Below are positions 1 through 6,467 of a stretch of 19,160 bases of DNA, piece after piece. The notes beneath the pieces are model-generated. The model was not told the origin of the DNA. It was given only the letters and a program-made list of their open reading frames with translations, and made no database searches. Within the stretch, counting starts at the first letter, position 1, and each line of letters begins with the position of its first letter. Origin of the DNA: Candidatus Aenigmatarchaeota archaeon (GTDB lineage: Archaea > Aenigmatarchaeota > Aenigmatarchaeia > QMZP01 > JAUXAV01); NCBI GenBank assembly GCA_030619735.1, contig JAUXAV010000010.1, positions 1 through 19,160 on the forward strand. Reading direction: 5' to 3'. The position numbers and the translations under genes are program-made.

Positions 1-2
1 GT

Positions 3-305
3 TTTAATTTCGATTATGACATGGGTTTAGAGTGTGCCATGTTCCCTTTCCCTAGAGGCCCGAAGAAGAGGATTGTTATGTTTTTATATAACATAAGACC
101 TGGAACAAAACCGGTTAGACCTCGGTTGCTTGCGTCGGCTCATGCACGCTCAGTCAAAGCATCTGAGGAAATGCTAAATGAGTTTGCTAAAATTACAGGT
201 CTTCAAGAGACTGATGTTGATGAGAATGTAAGGGATTTTTATAGAGATGGTGAGAGAAGAGGCGCTTTAAAAGGATTTTTACGGAGGATTCAGCATGAAG
301 CATGA
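3..305 (+). CDS. 3' end of an unrecognised AT-rich gene (5' partial)
   Basis: The frame is open from the left edge of the window to a TGA at 303-305, so this is probably the C-terminal part of a longer gene; an internal ATG at 21 could also give a free-standing 94-residue protein. The visible part is basic and soluble, with no membrane segment and no cysteine motif. The tail (roughly the last 50 residues) looks helical and charged. I do not recognise a family. In particular it is not uS14, which often precedes uS8 in archaea, because the CxxC zinc motifs are absent. Its 3' end overlaps the uS8 start by 11 nt, and the uS8 ribosome-binding site lies inside it, suggesting co-transcription. It is visibly AT-richer than the ribosomal genes that follow. 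That it is a gene is fairly likely; its function is unknown. Confidence 0.5.
   Translation, partial: FNFDYDMGLECAMFPFPRGPKKRIVMFLYNIRPGTKPVRPRLLASAHARSVKASEEMLNEFAKITGLQETDVDENVRDFYRDGERRGALKGFLRRIQHEA
283..287 (+). promoter_or_regulatory. Shine-Dalgarno of uS8
   Basis: GGAGG lies 7 nt before the ATG at 295 and sits inside the coding sequence of the upstream gene. It fixes the uS8 start and indicates translational coupling. Confidence 0.6.
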
Positions 306-681
306 CCCCCTGGCAGACATGTTCTCCATGATAAAGAACTCGGAGAAGATAGGCAGGAATGAATGCCTTGTCCAGGTATCCAGGATGATAGGCGAGGTCC
401 TGGCAGTGATGGAGAGCCACATGTATATAGGGAAGTTTGAGCTCGTGCCAGGGGAGCGTGGCAGGAGATACCGGGTGGAGCTCCTGGGAAAAATCAACAA
501 CTGCAATGTTGTGAGGCCCAGGTTCTCTGTCAAGAACAGGGAGTTCATAAAATGGGAGAAGAGGTTTCTCCCGGCCTCGGACATAGGCTTACTGATACTC
601 ACGACCCCAAAGGGGGTAATGGACCATAAGAAGGCAAAAAAGCAGGGAACAGGAGGAAAGTTACTAGGATTCGTATATTAG
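295..681 (+). CDS. rps8: Small ribosomal subunit protein uS8, archaeal type
   Basis: This is the 128-residue primary 16S rRNA-binding protein of the 30S body, also active in assembly. The N-terminus HDPLADMFSMIKNSEKIG matches the archaeal start (DPLANALSxIxNxEKxG). It is followed by the VMxxxxYIGxFE block, then KPRF-like VVRPRFSVKN and WEKRFLPASDIG, and the C-terminal signature TTPKGVMDHKKAKKQGTGGKLLGFVY, which is the conserved rRNA-contact region. Length is normal for archaeal uS8 (about 130). It opens the GC-rich translation operon, with 9 nt before eL30. In most archaea uS8 sits in the spc operon and eL30 follows rpoA2, so this adjacency is a rearrangement. Identity is very secure. Confidence 0.95.
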   Translation: MKHDPLADMFSMIKNSEKIGRNECLVQVSRMIGEVLAVMESHMYIGKFELVPGERGRRYRVELLGKINNCNVVRPRFSVKNREFIKWEKRFLPASDIGLLILTTPKGVMDHKKAKKQGTGGKLLGFVY

Positions 682-690
682 GCGGGCAAT

Positions 691-957
691 ATGACAGATA
701 TTAAGGAAAGCATAAGCGAGGCAGTAAAGAAGAAAAGGATAGTGATAGGAACAAGGTCTGTCCTGAAAAAGATGAAGGGAGGCGAAGTCAATCTGGTGGT
801 CTATGCCTCCAACACCCCTGAAAATTTCCGGAGGGACCTGGACCATTATGCCGGGGTTTCCAGGATTGAGGTGAAGGGATTCAAGGGGGATTCCGCAGAA
901 CTGGGGGGGCTGTGCGGGAAGCCGTTCCATATACTTACGGTGGGAATAAAGAAATAA
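691..957 (+). CDS. rpl30e: Large ribosomal subunit protein eL30
   Basis: An 88-residue member of the L7Ae/L30e/S12e RNA-binding family, specific to the archaeal/eukaryotic large subunit. Visible family features are GTRSVLKKMKGGEVNLVVYASNTP near residues 20-43 (the glycine-rich RNA-binding turn and first strand), the DLDHYAG helix, and the C-terminal ELGGLCGKPFHILTVGIK block. Length is slightly below the usual 95-100. It lies 9 nt after uS8 and 1-13 nt before NusA depending on the NusA start. The eL30-NusA-uS12-uS7 order is the standard archaeal arrangement downstream of the RNA polymerase genes, although those genes are not visible upstream here. Confidence 0.93.
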   Translation: MTDIKESISEAVKKKRIVIGTRSVLKKMKGGEVNLVVYASNTPENFRRDLDHYAGVSRIEVKGFKGDSAELGGLCGKPFHILTVGIKK

Positions 958-970
958 GGTGAAGTTGAGC

Positions 971-1378
971 ATGCCGATAAAATTCCAGACAGACAGTTTG
1001 AGGGCAATAGCAGCATTCCAGAATGTCACAGGAGTTGACGCAAAGGACTGCCTTGTAACAGATTCATCTGTCTTCTTCCTGGTGGATCCAGGGGGGCTGG
1101 GCAGGGCCATAGGAAGGAACGGCTCCTCCATAAAGGAACTAAGGAGGGTCTTTGGCAAGCCCGTAAAGATATTCGAATACTCTGACACCCCGGAGGGCCT
1201 GATAAAGAACATGATACCCGGGGCCAATAATATAGAGATAGGGGAGGATGATGTAAAGGTCTCCATCCCTGTTGAGAACAGGTCAGAAGTGATAGGAAGG
1301 GGGGGAAAGAATATAAAGGCCATAAAGGAGTTCTTATCCAGGCATTTCAATATAAAGAGGCTGATACTCAAGAGGTAG
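971..1378 (+). CDS. nusA: Archaeal NusA-like transcription termination/antitermination factor (two KH domains)
   Basis: The short archaeal NusA consists only of the paired KH RNA-binding domains, without the bacterial RNAP-binding N-domain or S1 domain. The first KH glycine loop is visible as GRAIGRNGSSIKELRRVFGKPVKIFEYSDTPE and the second as SEVIGRGGKNIKAIKEFLSRHF. ATG 971 gives 135 residues. I prefer it over the in-frame GTG at 959 because GGTGA at 958-962 is then a well-spaced Shine-Dalgarno, and because archaeal NusA proteins start close to the block corresponding to PIKFQTDSLRAIAAFQNVTG. It is followed after 3 nt by uS12, as in most archaea. Expected role: RNA binding linked to transcription elongation or ribosomal operon expression; the archaeal mechanism is not well settled. 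Confidence 0.92.
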   Translation: MPIKFQTDSLRAIAAFQNVTGVDAKDCLVTDSSVFFLVDPGGLGRAIGRNGSSIKELRRVFGKPVKIFEYSDTPEGLIKNMIPGANNIEIGEDDVKVSIPVENRSEVIGRGGKNIKAIKEFLSRHFNIKRLILKR

Positions 1379-1381
1379 ACC

Positions 1382-1804
1382 ATGGGACAGTTTGCTGCCA
1401 GGAATCTGAAGAAGAAAAGGAAGAAATTCAGATGGAAGTCTCCTGGTTTTAAAAGGCATATGCTCCAGCTCTGGAAGAAGGACCCCCTAAGGGGAGCTCC
1501 CCAGGGCAGGGGGATTGTCCTTAAGAAGAAGGGTGTGGAGCAGAAGCAGCCCCATTCCGGGATAATAAAATGTGTAAGGGTCCAGATTATCAAGAACGGG
1601 ATACAGGTCACGGCCTTTGTCCCCGGGACCGCTGCGATAAAGTTCATTGACGAGCACGACGAGGTCACCCTGGAGGGTGTGGGAGGCTCCCAGGGCGGTG
1701 CAATCGGCTCCCAGCACGGGATAAAATACAAGGTGGTCGCTGTGAACGGCGTATCCCTGAACGAGCTGGTCAGGGGCAGGAAGGAGAAGCCCAAGGCTGC
1801 GTAG
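1382..1804 (+). CDS. rps12: Small ribosomal subunit protein uS12, archaeal type, with altered decoding loops
   Basis: A 140-residue uS12, the decoding-centre protein of the 30S subunit. Archaeal signatures are DPLRGAPQGRGIVLKKKGVEQKQP (residues 34-57), KCVRVQIIKNGIQVTAF (63-79), FIDEHDEVTLEGVGG (88-102) and KYKVVAVNGVSLNELVRGRKEKP (115-137). Two loops that are near-universal differ. The PNSA(L/I)RK loop reads PHSGIIK (57-63), and the (D)xPGVRY loop reads SQHGIKY (110-116), losing the conserved Asp and Pro. GRAMGD-like residues before it are also changed. Otherwise the length and frame are intact, so it is probably functional but divergent. A GAGGT Shine-Dalgarno lies at 1371-1375 inside nusA. 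Identity is very secure; the meaning of the substitutions is open. Confidence 0.95.
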   Translation: MGQFAARNLKKKRKKFRWKSPGFKRHMLQLWKKDPLRGAPQGRGIVLKKKGVEQKQPHSGIIKCVRVQIIKNGIQVTAFVPGTAAIKFIDEHDEVTLEGVGGSQGGAIGSQHGIKYKVVAVNGVSLNELVRGRKEKPKAA

Positions 1805-1815
1805 AAGTGATGGTT

Positions 1816-2526
1816 ATGGCAGAGGTTAAAAAAGCACCTGAAAAGAAGGAAGCGGTTAAGGAACAGGAGAGGTTAGAAAAACCCAAGGAAGCTCCAAAAG
1901 AAGCCCCCAAACCAGCAAAACCCAAATTCCCAGGCATTAAGCTGTTCGGATTATGGGACCTGTCAGGGGTCAGGGTGGAGGACCCCGGCCTCAGGAGGTA
2001 TATAAAGCTGAAGCCCCAGATGGTGCCAAGGTCCGGGGGCAGGTATGCCTCTGAAAAGTTCTACAAGAATGAGACAAGCATAGTGGAGAGGTTCATGAAC
2101 AGGCTTGCGGTATCAGGGCACAAGGGAAAGAAACACAGGCTCACTTCAGGGCATTGCGCTGAGGGAAAGCATAACCTCTACAAGGCCATGAAGGAGGCCT
2201 TCAGGATTATAGAGCAGAAGACGAACCAGAACCCTGTCCAAATCCTGGTCAAGGCCATAGAAAATTCTTCCATGCTGGAGGAGGTTGCAGCATACAGGAT
2301 GGGCGGGATAATAGCCAGGAAGGCAGTGGTGGCCTCCCCCAAGAGAAGGCTGGACATAGCCCTCAGGTACATGGCCCAGGGAATATTCAAGGCGAGCTTC
2401 AGGAACAGGTTATCCCTGGCAGAGGTCATTGCAAAGGAGCTTATAGCCGCCGCAGACAATGACCCCAAGAGCTTCTCCATAATGGAGAAGAACCGGATAG
2501 AGAAGGAAGCCGAGGGCGCGAGGTAA
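1816..2526 (+). CDS. rps7: Small ribosomal subunit protein uS7, archaeal type, with Lys/Pro/Glu-rich N-terminal extension
   Basis: uS7 nucleates assembly of the 30S head and lines the E-site. The archaeal core begins near KLFGLWDLSGVRVEDPGLRRYIKLKPQMVPRSGGR and continues through IVERFMNRL, EAFRIIEQKTNQNPVQILVKAIENSSMLEE, GGIIARKAVVASPKRRLDIALRYMAQG and ELIAAADNDPKSFSIMEKNRIEKEAE. About 40 N-terminal residues are a charged, proline-rich tail that is probably disordered. ATG 1816 gives 236 residues; GTG 1807 and ATG 1810 in the same frame are alternatives. I chose 1816 because AGTGAT at 1806-1811 can act as its Shine-Dalgarno. It is the last gene of the GC-rich block. aEF-2, its usual next neighbour, lies about 6.2 kb away beyond an AT-rich island. 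Confidence 0.94.
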   Translation: MAEVKKAPEKKEAVKEQERLEKPKEAPKEAPKPAKPKFPGIKLFGLWDLSGVRVEDPGLRRYIKLKPQMVPRSGGRYASEKFYKNETSIVERFMNRLAVSGHKGKKHRLTSGHCAEGKHNLYKAMKEAFRIIEQKTNQNPVQILVKAIENSSMLEEVAAYRMGGIIARKAVVASPKRRLDIALRYMAQGIFKASFRNRLSLAEVIAKELIAAADNDPKSFSIMEKNRIEKEAEGAR

Positions 2527-2577
2527 AGATGGTTATACAGTTTACTTGAAGCTGTTAAATTGCTGTTTTTTAGAATA

Positions 2578-2587
2578 TTTTATAAAT
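2578..2587 (+). promoter_or_regulatory. TATA box for the metallophosphoesterase-like gene
   Basis: TTTTATAAAT ends about 22 nt before the ATG at 2609, the spacing expected for an archaeal leaderless transcript. It supports that start over the upstream in-frame start at 2546, which would put the promoter inside the gene. Confidence 0.5.
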
Positions 2588-2608
2588 GTTCATCGATTAT
2601 TGTATGTT

Positions 2609-3493
2609 ATGAAGATACTCGCATTCTCAGATATTATAAAATGGGAAAGATATGAAGAATTATTAGACAGAATTCAACCAGATGTGATAGCTTTAGCTGG
2701 AGATTTAACTTCTGATGGTTTTGCTAGTTTTTGGAGCGAAGCAATTAAGCAAATACCAGAATTTCAAAAAGAAAGAAGGGAATTAATGAGAAAACTTGGT
2801 GTTGTCCTAACAACTAAAGGTATGTTTGATTGCTCAAAAAATAAAAATCTTGTTGAATGGAGTGAAAAATTAACACTACTAGAAGACAAATATAGAGATA
2901 CTAAAGAATTTTTGGAAGTTAGAAAAAGAATACACGTTGACAAATTTTATCAATTTCTAAAGTATGCTGGCAAAAAATCCAAAATATTGGTAGTCAAGGG
3001 TGACCATGACGAAGATTTTAAAGGAGATTATATTCCTAAAAAGATAAACAAAATTTTTGGATGTAAAGAAATATCTGGTAAAATTATTGAGATAAAAGGG
3101 TTCCATTTCCTTGGATTGGGTTTTAATGAAACACATTATATTAGAACACTTAAACCAATAATTGAAGAATTTAAAAGGAAAGTTGATGTAATTATAACGC
3201 ATTGTGAACAAAATAAAATACCTACTGTAAGTTTATTGGAACCAAAAATTATAATCAGGGGGCATTTTGGTTATGGAAAATACCTTGTTAATAATATCCC
3301 ATCAGTTTTCACTGTAGGTGTAAAATACACAATTATTGAACTTAAAAATAAAAAAATTCCAAAAATTTTACAATATAGAATTGGATTGGATAATAAAATA
3401 AAAATAGTAAAAAGAAGTTCTTGTAGACCATGGTTTTCAGAAGTTTCAGAATTTGAAAGGTATAAATGGCTTAAACCATATCCTGGAATATAA
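2609..3493 (+). CDS. Calcineurin-like metallophosphoesterase with degenerate active site
   Basis: A 294-residue protein with the ordered blocks of the calcineurin-like phosphoesterase fold: KILAFSDI (motif I, residues 2-9), IALAGDLT (motif II, GD), LVVKGDHDED (motif III position), VIITHCEQ (motif IV His) and IIRGHFGYG (motif V GH). Several metal ligands depart from consensus: the His of motif I DxH is absent (SDIIKW), GNHD is GDHD, and the last His of GHxH is Gly. A long helical, charged insert of roughly 95 residues separates motifs II and III. It may be a reduced-activity or altered-specificity hydrolase (nucleotide, nucleic acid or protein phosphate substrates cannot be told apart). It is AT-rich, has its own TATA box and begins the island right after uS7. 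The fold call is good; activity is uncertain. Confidence 0.72.
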   Translation: MKILAFSDIIKWERYEELLDRIQPDVIALAGDLTSDGFASFWSEAIKQIPEFQKERRELMRKLGVVLTTKGMFDCSKNKNLVEWSEKLTLLEDKYRDTKEFLEVRKRIHVDKFYQFLKYAGKKSKILVVKGDHDEDFKGDYIPKKINKIFGCKEISGKIIEIKGFHFLGLGFNETHYIRTLKPIIEEFKRKVDVIITHCEQNKIPTVSLLEPKIIIRGHFGYGKYLVNNIPSVFTVGVKYTIIELKNKKIPKILQYRIGLDNKIKIVKRSSCRPWFSEVSEFERYKWLKPYPGI

Positions 3494-3568
3494 TGGCAAG
3501 CAGGCAGATTGCAACCAATATCACGATTAAGCGAAGGCGAACTTTTTATATAATGATGAATTCATAAA

Positions 3569-3577
3569 ACTTATAAA
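3569..3577 (+). promoter_or_regulatory. Candidate TATA box upstream of the zinc-ribbon gene
   Basis: ACTTATAAA lies about 23 nt before an ATG at 3600 that opens a 13-codon mini-ORF and about 80 nt before the zinc-ribbon gene. It probably marks the promoter of the 3658-4312 gene pair; another AT-rich element (TTTTTATATAA) lies near 3543-3553. Confidence 0.35.
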
Positions 3578-3657
3578 TCCCAATAAAGTTCTATAATACA
3601 TGAGTAAAATATTAGATGCTATAATAGAGACTCTAAAGTAAATCAAGATATATATGT

Positions 3658-3963
3658 GTGATAAAAATGGGGTTTTCAGAAGAAGAAAAATCAAAAATAA
3701 TACAAGAGTTAGAAAAAAGAGTTAAATTTAAAGGTAGGAATCTCATATGCCCTATTTGTAGCAATAATAATTTCGTTCTTTCTGACGGTTATACCAGACG
3801 ATTTCTAAATGACAGGATTAATCAAATAAGATTTGGTGGTTTAAACATACCGAGCATTACTATAATTTGCACTAATTGTGGACACATAATTGACTTTTCA
3901 TTAGGAGTATTAGGATTGTTATCTAAGGAAGAAGGTAAGAAACATGAAGAAGAAAAAAAGTAA
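3658..3963 (+). CDS. Small zinc-ribbon protein
   Basis: A 101-residue protein (GTG 3658; ATG 3667 would remove three residues). CPIC at 31-34 and CTNCGH at 71-76 form two zinc knuckles about 36 residues apart, a treble-clef/zinc-ribbon arrangement with a longer than usual loop between knuckles. A short charged helix precedes it and a Lys/Glu-rich tail follows. A hydrophobic stretch (IIDFSLGVLGLLS, about 77-89) after the second knuckle might touch the membrane or a partner. No known family is recognised. It overlaps the next gene, a two-TM protein, by 20 nt, so the two are almost certainly co-expressed and may work together at the membrane. AT-rich composition is like the rest of the island. 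Confidence 0.6.
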   Translation: MIKMGFSEEEKSKIIQELEKRVKFKGRNLICPICSNNNFVLSDGYTRRFLNDRINQIRFGGLNIPSITIICTNCGHIIDFSLGVLGLLSKEEGKKHEEEKK

Positions 3964-4312
3964 TATCACTAATAATATAGTTAAGCAACCGAACATTTAC
4001 AATAGAACAAAGAGTGATATTATTATCATTCATACCGATAGTTTGAAACTCAAATTAAAAGAATATGAAGATAGTGTAAAATTCAAAAATATGTCCTTAT
4101 CTTTTCTGGGTATCATTTTAGCAGTTTTATTAGCATTAGTTACTACAGAGTTTAAAGACGCTTTAAGTCTATCTGCTTATACATGGCAAGCATTTTTTAT
4201 CTTCATTTTAGTAGCATTAGTTGTTTTATTAATATATTCTTTAATAAATTGGTTTAGGAAGAAGGTTTCTATTGATATGATAATAGAAGACTTCAAAAAA
4301 GGTAAGAAGTGA
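3944..4312 (+). CDS. Small membrane protein with two transmembrane helices
   Basis: A 122-residue protein with a polar, basic N-terminal 50 residues, TM1 at about 51-67 (SLSFLGIILAVLLALVT), a short loop, TM2 at about 83-103 (AFFIFILVALVVLLIYSLI), and a basic cytosolic tail (FRKKVSIDMIIEDFKKGKK). The helical hairpin with flanking charged regions resembles small membrane effectors or anchors found in accessory and defence loci, but no named family can be assigned. It overlaps the zinc-ribbon gene and is followed by a T-rich stretch, so it probably ends that transcript. The next gene converges on it from the other strand 15 nt away. Confidence 0.6.
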   Translation: MKKKKSNITNNIVKQPNIYNRTKSDIIIIHTDSLKLKLKEYEDSVKFKNMSLSFLGIILAVLLALVTTEFKDALSLSAYTWQAFFIFILVALVVLLIYSLINWFRKKVSIDMIIEDFKKGKK

Positions 4313-4317
4313 GAACG

Positions 4318-4327
4318 CCTTTTTTAT
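4318..4327 (+). terminator. Candidate T-rich terminator between convergent genes
   Basis: The 15-nt gap between the stop of the two-TM gene and the stop of the opposing gene contains CCTTTTTTAT. A T-run after a stop codon is the usual archaeal transcription stop. Confidence 0.3.
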
Positions 4328-4915
4328 TCATTCCCTATATCTACAAGGTGATAAAGGGGTAGTTTTGTAGTAAATATCCAAGTAAGTGTATAAATCCGAT
4401 TTGTAACATAAACTCCTCTTAAATTCAAGCTTCTTCAATTCCTTTCTCACCCTTTTTACATCCTTTATATCAAAATAATTGAGAGTATATACACAAATTG
4501 CATATTGGTTTATTTTCTTTTCTTTGGCTTGCAATTTTGTTGATACTTTTGCTGAAGGCCCCAGTTTCCCTTCCAAGACAGCTCTAGTAATGACCTTCCA
4601 AGTTTCATTAACATTTTCTTCAGAACTGTAAATCATCCATTTACCACTAATAATTCCAGACTTCTTTGCAAGCTTGTCCAAGTCTTCTACAGTTAGCGGT
4701 ATCTTCAGAGTTCCATCCCAAGTGTTTATCAGAGCCTTTGTCCTATCCTTGTTAAACTCAAAGTTTTTCATCACTATGAACATTGCAAGGTCATCGTCAT
4801 ATTTATCTTCTTCAACAATCTTCCTCTTCTTTTCATCTACAACATTAGGATTGTGTACATAAATCCACTGTTTATTCATAACTTCTGTTGGCATTTTTGA
4901 TAATTCTTCAGACAT
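4328..4915 (-). CDS. Bles03 / DUF1917-like protein (eIF4E-like fold family)
   Basis: A 195-residue protein from the ATG at 4915; an in-frame ATG at 4927 adds four residues. The pattern matches what I recall of the Bles03/DUF1917 family (human C11orf68 and archaeal relatives). GKWMIYSSEENVNETWKVI is followed by EGKLGPSAKVST, then ICVYTLNYFDIKDVKRVRKELKKL, then LCYKSDLYTYLDIYY. This family has an eIF4E-like alpha/beta fold; its biochemical role is not established, although databases sometimes label relatives a putative phosphothreonine-lyase-type domain. An unusual N-terminal portion (about 1-90) precedes the core. Its start lies inside the 3' end of the nuclease-like gene upstream (8-nt overlap, or 20 nt from the longer start), implying a two-gene unit. 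Family call moderate; function unknown. Confidence 0.6.
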   Translation of the reverse strand: MSEELSKMPTEVMNKQWIYVHNPNVVDEKKRKIVEEDKYDDDLAMFIVMKNFEFNKDRTKALINTWDGTLKIPLTVEDLDKLAKKSGIISGKWMIYSSEENVNETWKVITRAVLEGKLGPSAKVSTKLQAKEKKINQYAICVYTLNYFDIKDVKRVRKELKKLEFKRSLCYKSDLYTYLDIYYKTTPLSPCRYRE

Positions 4916-5465
4916 AACAAATACCATGATACATTACTTCAATCCCATTGAATTCTGTTTTCAATTGATTAATGACAGATTCTTCTATTAGATTGAATTT
5001 ATCGAATAAGATTGAAATGAAAATGGAGTCGTTTCTCTTAATCTTTAATCTCTTAAGTTTCTCTAAATCTTCTCTCCATCTATTTAATAAACCGCCAAGG
5101 CTCTCCCTCACTTTACAAAGCTTGAGTTCAATTACGATACTAGGTTCTCTAAAACAATATCCTTTTCTTTTAATTATTTGTTTATTTTTAAAATCAAAAC
5201 GATCCGGATTCACTACAACTAAATCCACTTTATTTTTATTCAATTTGTTTTCTTCAAAATAGCTAATCTGACTATGAACATAATTTGTTTTATGATCACC
5301 GTCTCCTGTCATACCTTCTTTCGGTAATTGTTTACTAAACTCTAAAAATAATCTACTTTGCAAGTCTCCCTCAGAAAGAAAAAGACAGGGGTTTCTCTGA
5401 AAATCTTCTTTTACTATGCTAATTGCTCTGAATGTTCTAATCTTCAGATCATCAATGGTTAACAT
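4908..5465 (-). CDS. PD-(D/E)XK nuclease-like protein
   Basis: A 185-residue AT-rich protein. The order of conserved-looking acids fits the PD-(D/E)XK nuclease fold: a glutamate in an N-terminal helix (FLSEGDLQSRLFLEF, E32), an aspartate at the start of a hydrophobic strand (KVDLVVV, D81), then a strand ending IVIELK (E113-x-K115), followed by a basic helix (LNRWREDLEKLKRLK) and another strand (SIFISILF). The layout resembles short restriction or DNA-repair nuclease domains, but no specific subfamily is recognised. It overlaps the downstream Bles03-like gene, so the pair is probably one transcript. A possible TATA (reverse strand, about 5484-5492) lies roughly 25 nt before the ATG. A nuclease role is inference from motif spacing only. 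Confidence 0.6.
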   Translation of the reverse strand: MLTIDDLKIRTFRAISIVKEDFQRNPCLFLSEGDLQSRLFLEFSKQLPKEGMTGDGDHKTNYVHSQISYFEENKLNKNKVDLVVVNPDRFDFKNKQIIKRKGYCFREPSIVIELKLCKVRESLGGLLNRWREDLEKLKRLKIKRNDSIFISILFDKFNLIEESVINQLKTEFNGIEVMYHGICYV

Positions 5466-5583
5466 ATAATTATAAAGTGTAATGATGAAATAAAAAGGTT
5501 CAATGTTTTTGAATTATTCATGGTTTATTAAACGATTAAATTATTGGACAAAATTGACATTTCCAACTACTGATTTATATTAT

Positions 5584-6390
5584 TCAATATCCAACTGAGG
5601 GATAGCAATATCTTAATTGAAAAGGGTTTATGCTTGAATCTATCTCTTTTATTAAATACCAATTCTTTTCTTTTTCAATATCGGGAATGGCAACAAATAG
5701 CTTAAGATTAATGTCAGCACATCCTTCATTCGGGGCATTGGCAACAAGAGCAAAGTTTATTCCAACATCTTCACCTTTTGGCCTTTTTAGTGTCTTAGTA
5801 TATCTCTTTGTTTTTTCCTTTAAAGGTGACAATTCTTCGTAATTCTGATAATCCCTAAGTTTAAGGTCATCATATATCTGGATTTCTATCTTAAATTCAT
5901 CCAAATAGTCATCTTTGTTTTGGGCTACGAATTCATATTCTGCAGTCTCGCTTCTAAGTAAAGTGTTGCAACCTGCGCAAGTTAATTTTGGTTCAGATAC
6001 CTGCGGGGTTTTAATATCAATATCAAACTCTGTTATCTGATATTCATTATTACCGACTTCTATAAACGCCCTATATACAGATTTGCCGGTTGTTGAGTCG
6101 CTTGGTATTTCAAAGGAAATATCTTTGGACGAAGCCCCTGGGTCCAATTTGAAATTCGCTTCTGTCATCAAATGTCCAAATTGGTTTTTTATTTTGAATT
6201 TCACATCCTTTTCGGATTCTTCACTATTCTCAAAATTGAATTTTGCCGATATTGTTTGAGAAACAAAGCAAAAATCCTTGAGGTCTAGAAAACAATGTTT
6301 ATATGAAAGCGTAGCGTCAATCGGCCTAACACAACCAGATATTAGTAGAATGCAAAATATAATTATAGCTGGTAGTAATAATTTTTTCAT
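5584..6390 (-). CDS. Secreted lipoprotein of unknown function
   Basis: A 268-residue protein with a basic start (MKK), a hydrophobic stretch and the lipobox LISGC with the lipid-modified Cys at 20, so it should be anchored to the outer face of the membrane. The mature part is rich in beta strands with two segments resembling Ig-like/CARDB-type modules (about 40-130 and 135-240, each ending in a hydrophobic strand pattern). Extra cysteines at 33 and 41, CAGC in the middle and single cysteines near the end could form disulfides. No catalytic motif is visible. A TATA-like TTTAAAT on the reverse strand lies about 25 nt before the start. It is a single gene within the AT-rich island. Confidence 0.6.
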   Translation of the reverse strand: MKKLLLPAIIIFCILLISGCVRPIDATLSYKHCFLDLKDFCFVSQTISAKFNFENSEESEKDVKFKIKNQFGHLMTEANFKLDPGASSKDISFEIPSDSTTGKSVYRAFIEVGNNEYQITEFDIDIKTPQVSEPKLTCAGCNTLLRSETAEYEFVAQNKDDYLDEFKIEIQIYDDLKLRDYQNYEELSPLKEKTKRYTKTLKRPKGEDVGINFALVANAPNEGCADINLKLFVAIPDIEKEKNWYLIKEIDSSINPFQLRYCYPSVGY

Positions 6391-6411
6391 AATCTTTAAT
6401 TGGAAAGATTA

Positions 6412-6418
6412 TTTAAAT
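6412..6418 (-). promoter_or_regulatory. TATA box for the lipoprotein gene
   Basis: ATTTAAA in an AT-rich context lies 22-28 nt upstream of the reverse-strand ATG at 6390, consistent with a leaderless archaeal transcript. Confidence 0.4.
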
Positions 6419-6467
6419 TCTTATAAAACAAAATTACTAGTAAATGCTATTAAATAGTGCATTTATA

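Noticed and set aside
664..1794. 376-codon reverse-strand open frame across eL30-NusA-uS12
   Set aside because: It lies antisense to three secure ribosomal-operon genes and has a low-complexity Phe/Leu/Pro/Ser-rich product; it is a shadow of biased codon use.
3600..3641. 13-codon mini-ORF after a TATA box, upstream of the zinc-ribbon gene
   Set aside because: Too short to support as a gene; it could be a leader peptide or chance, and no regulatory structure was seen.
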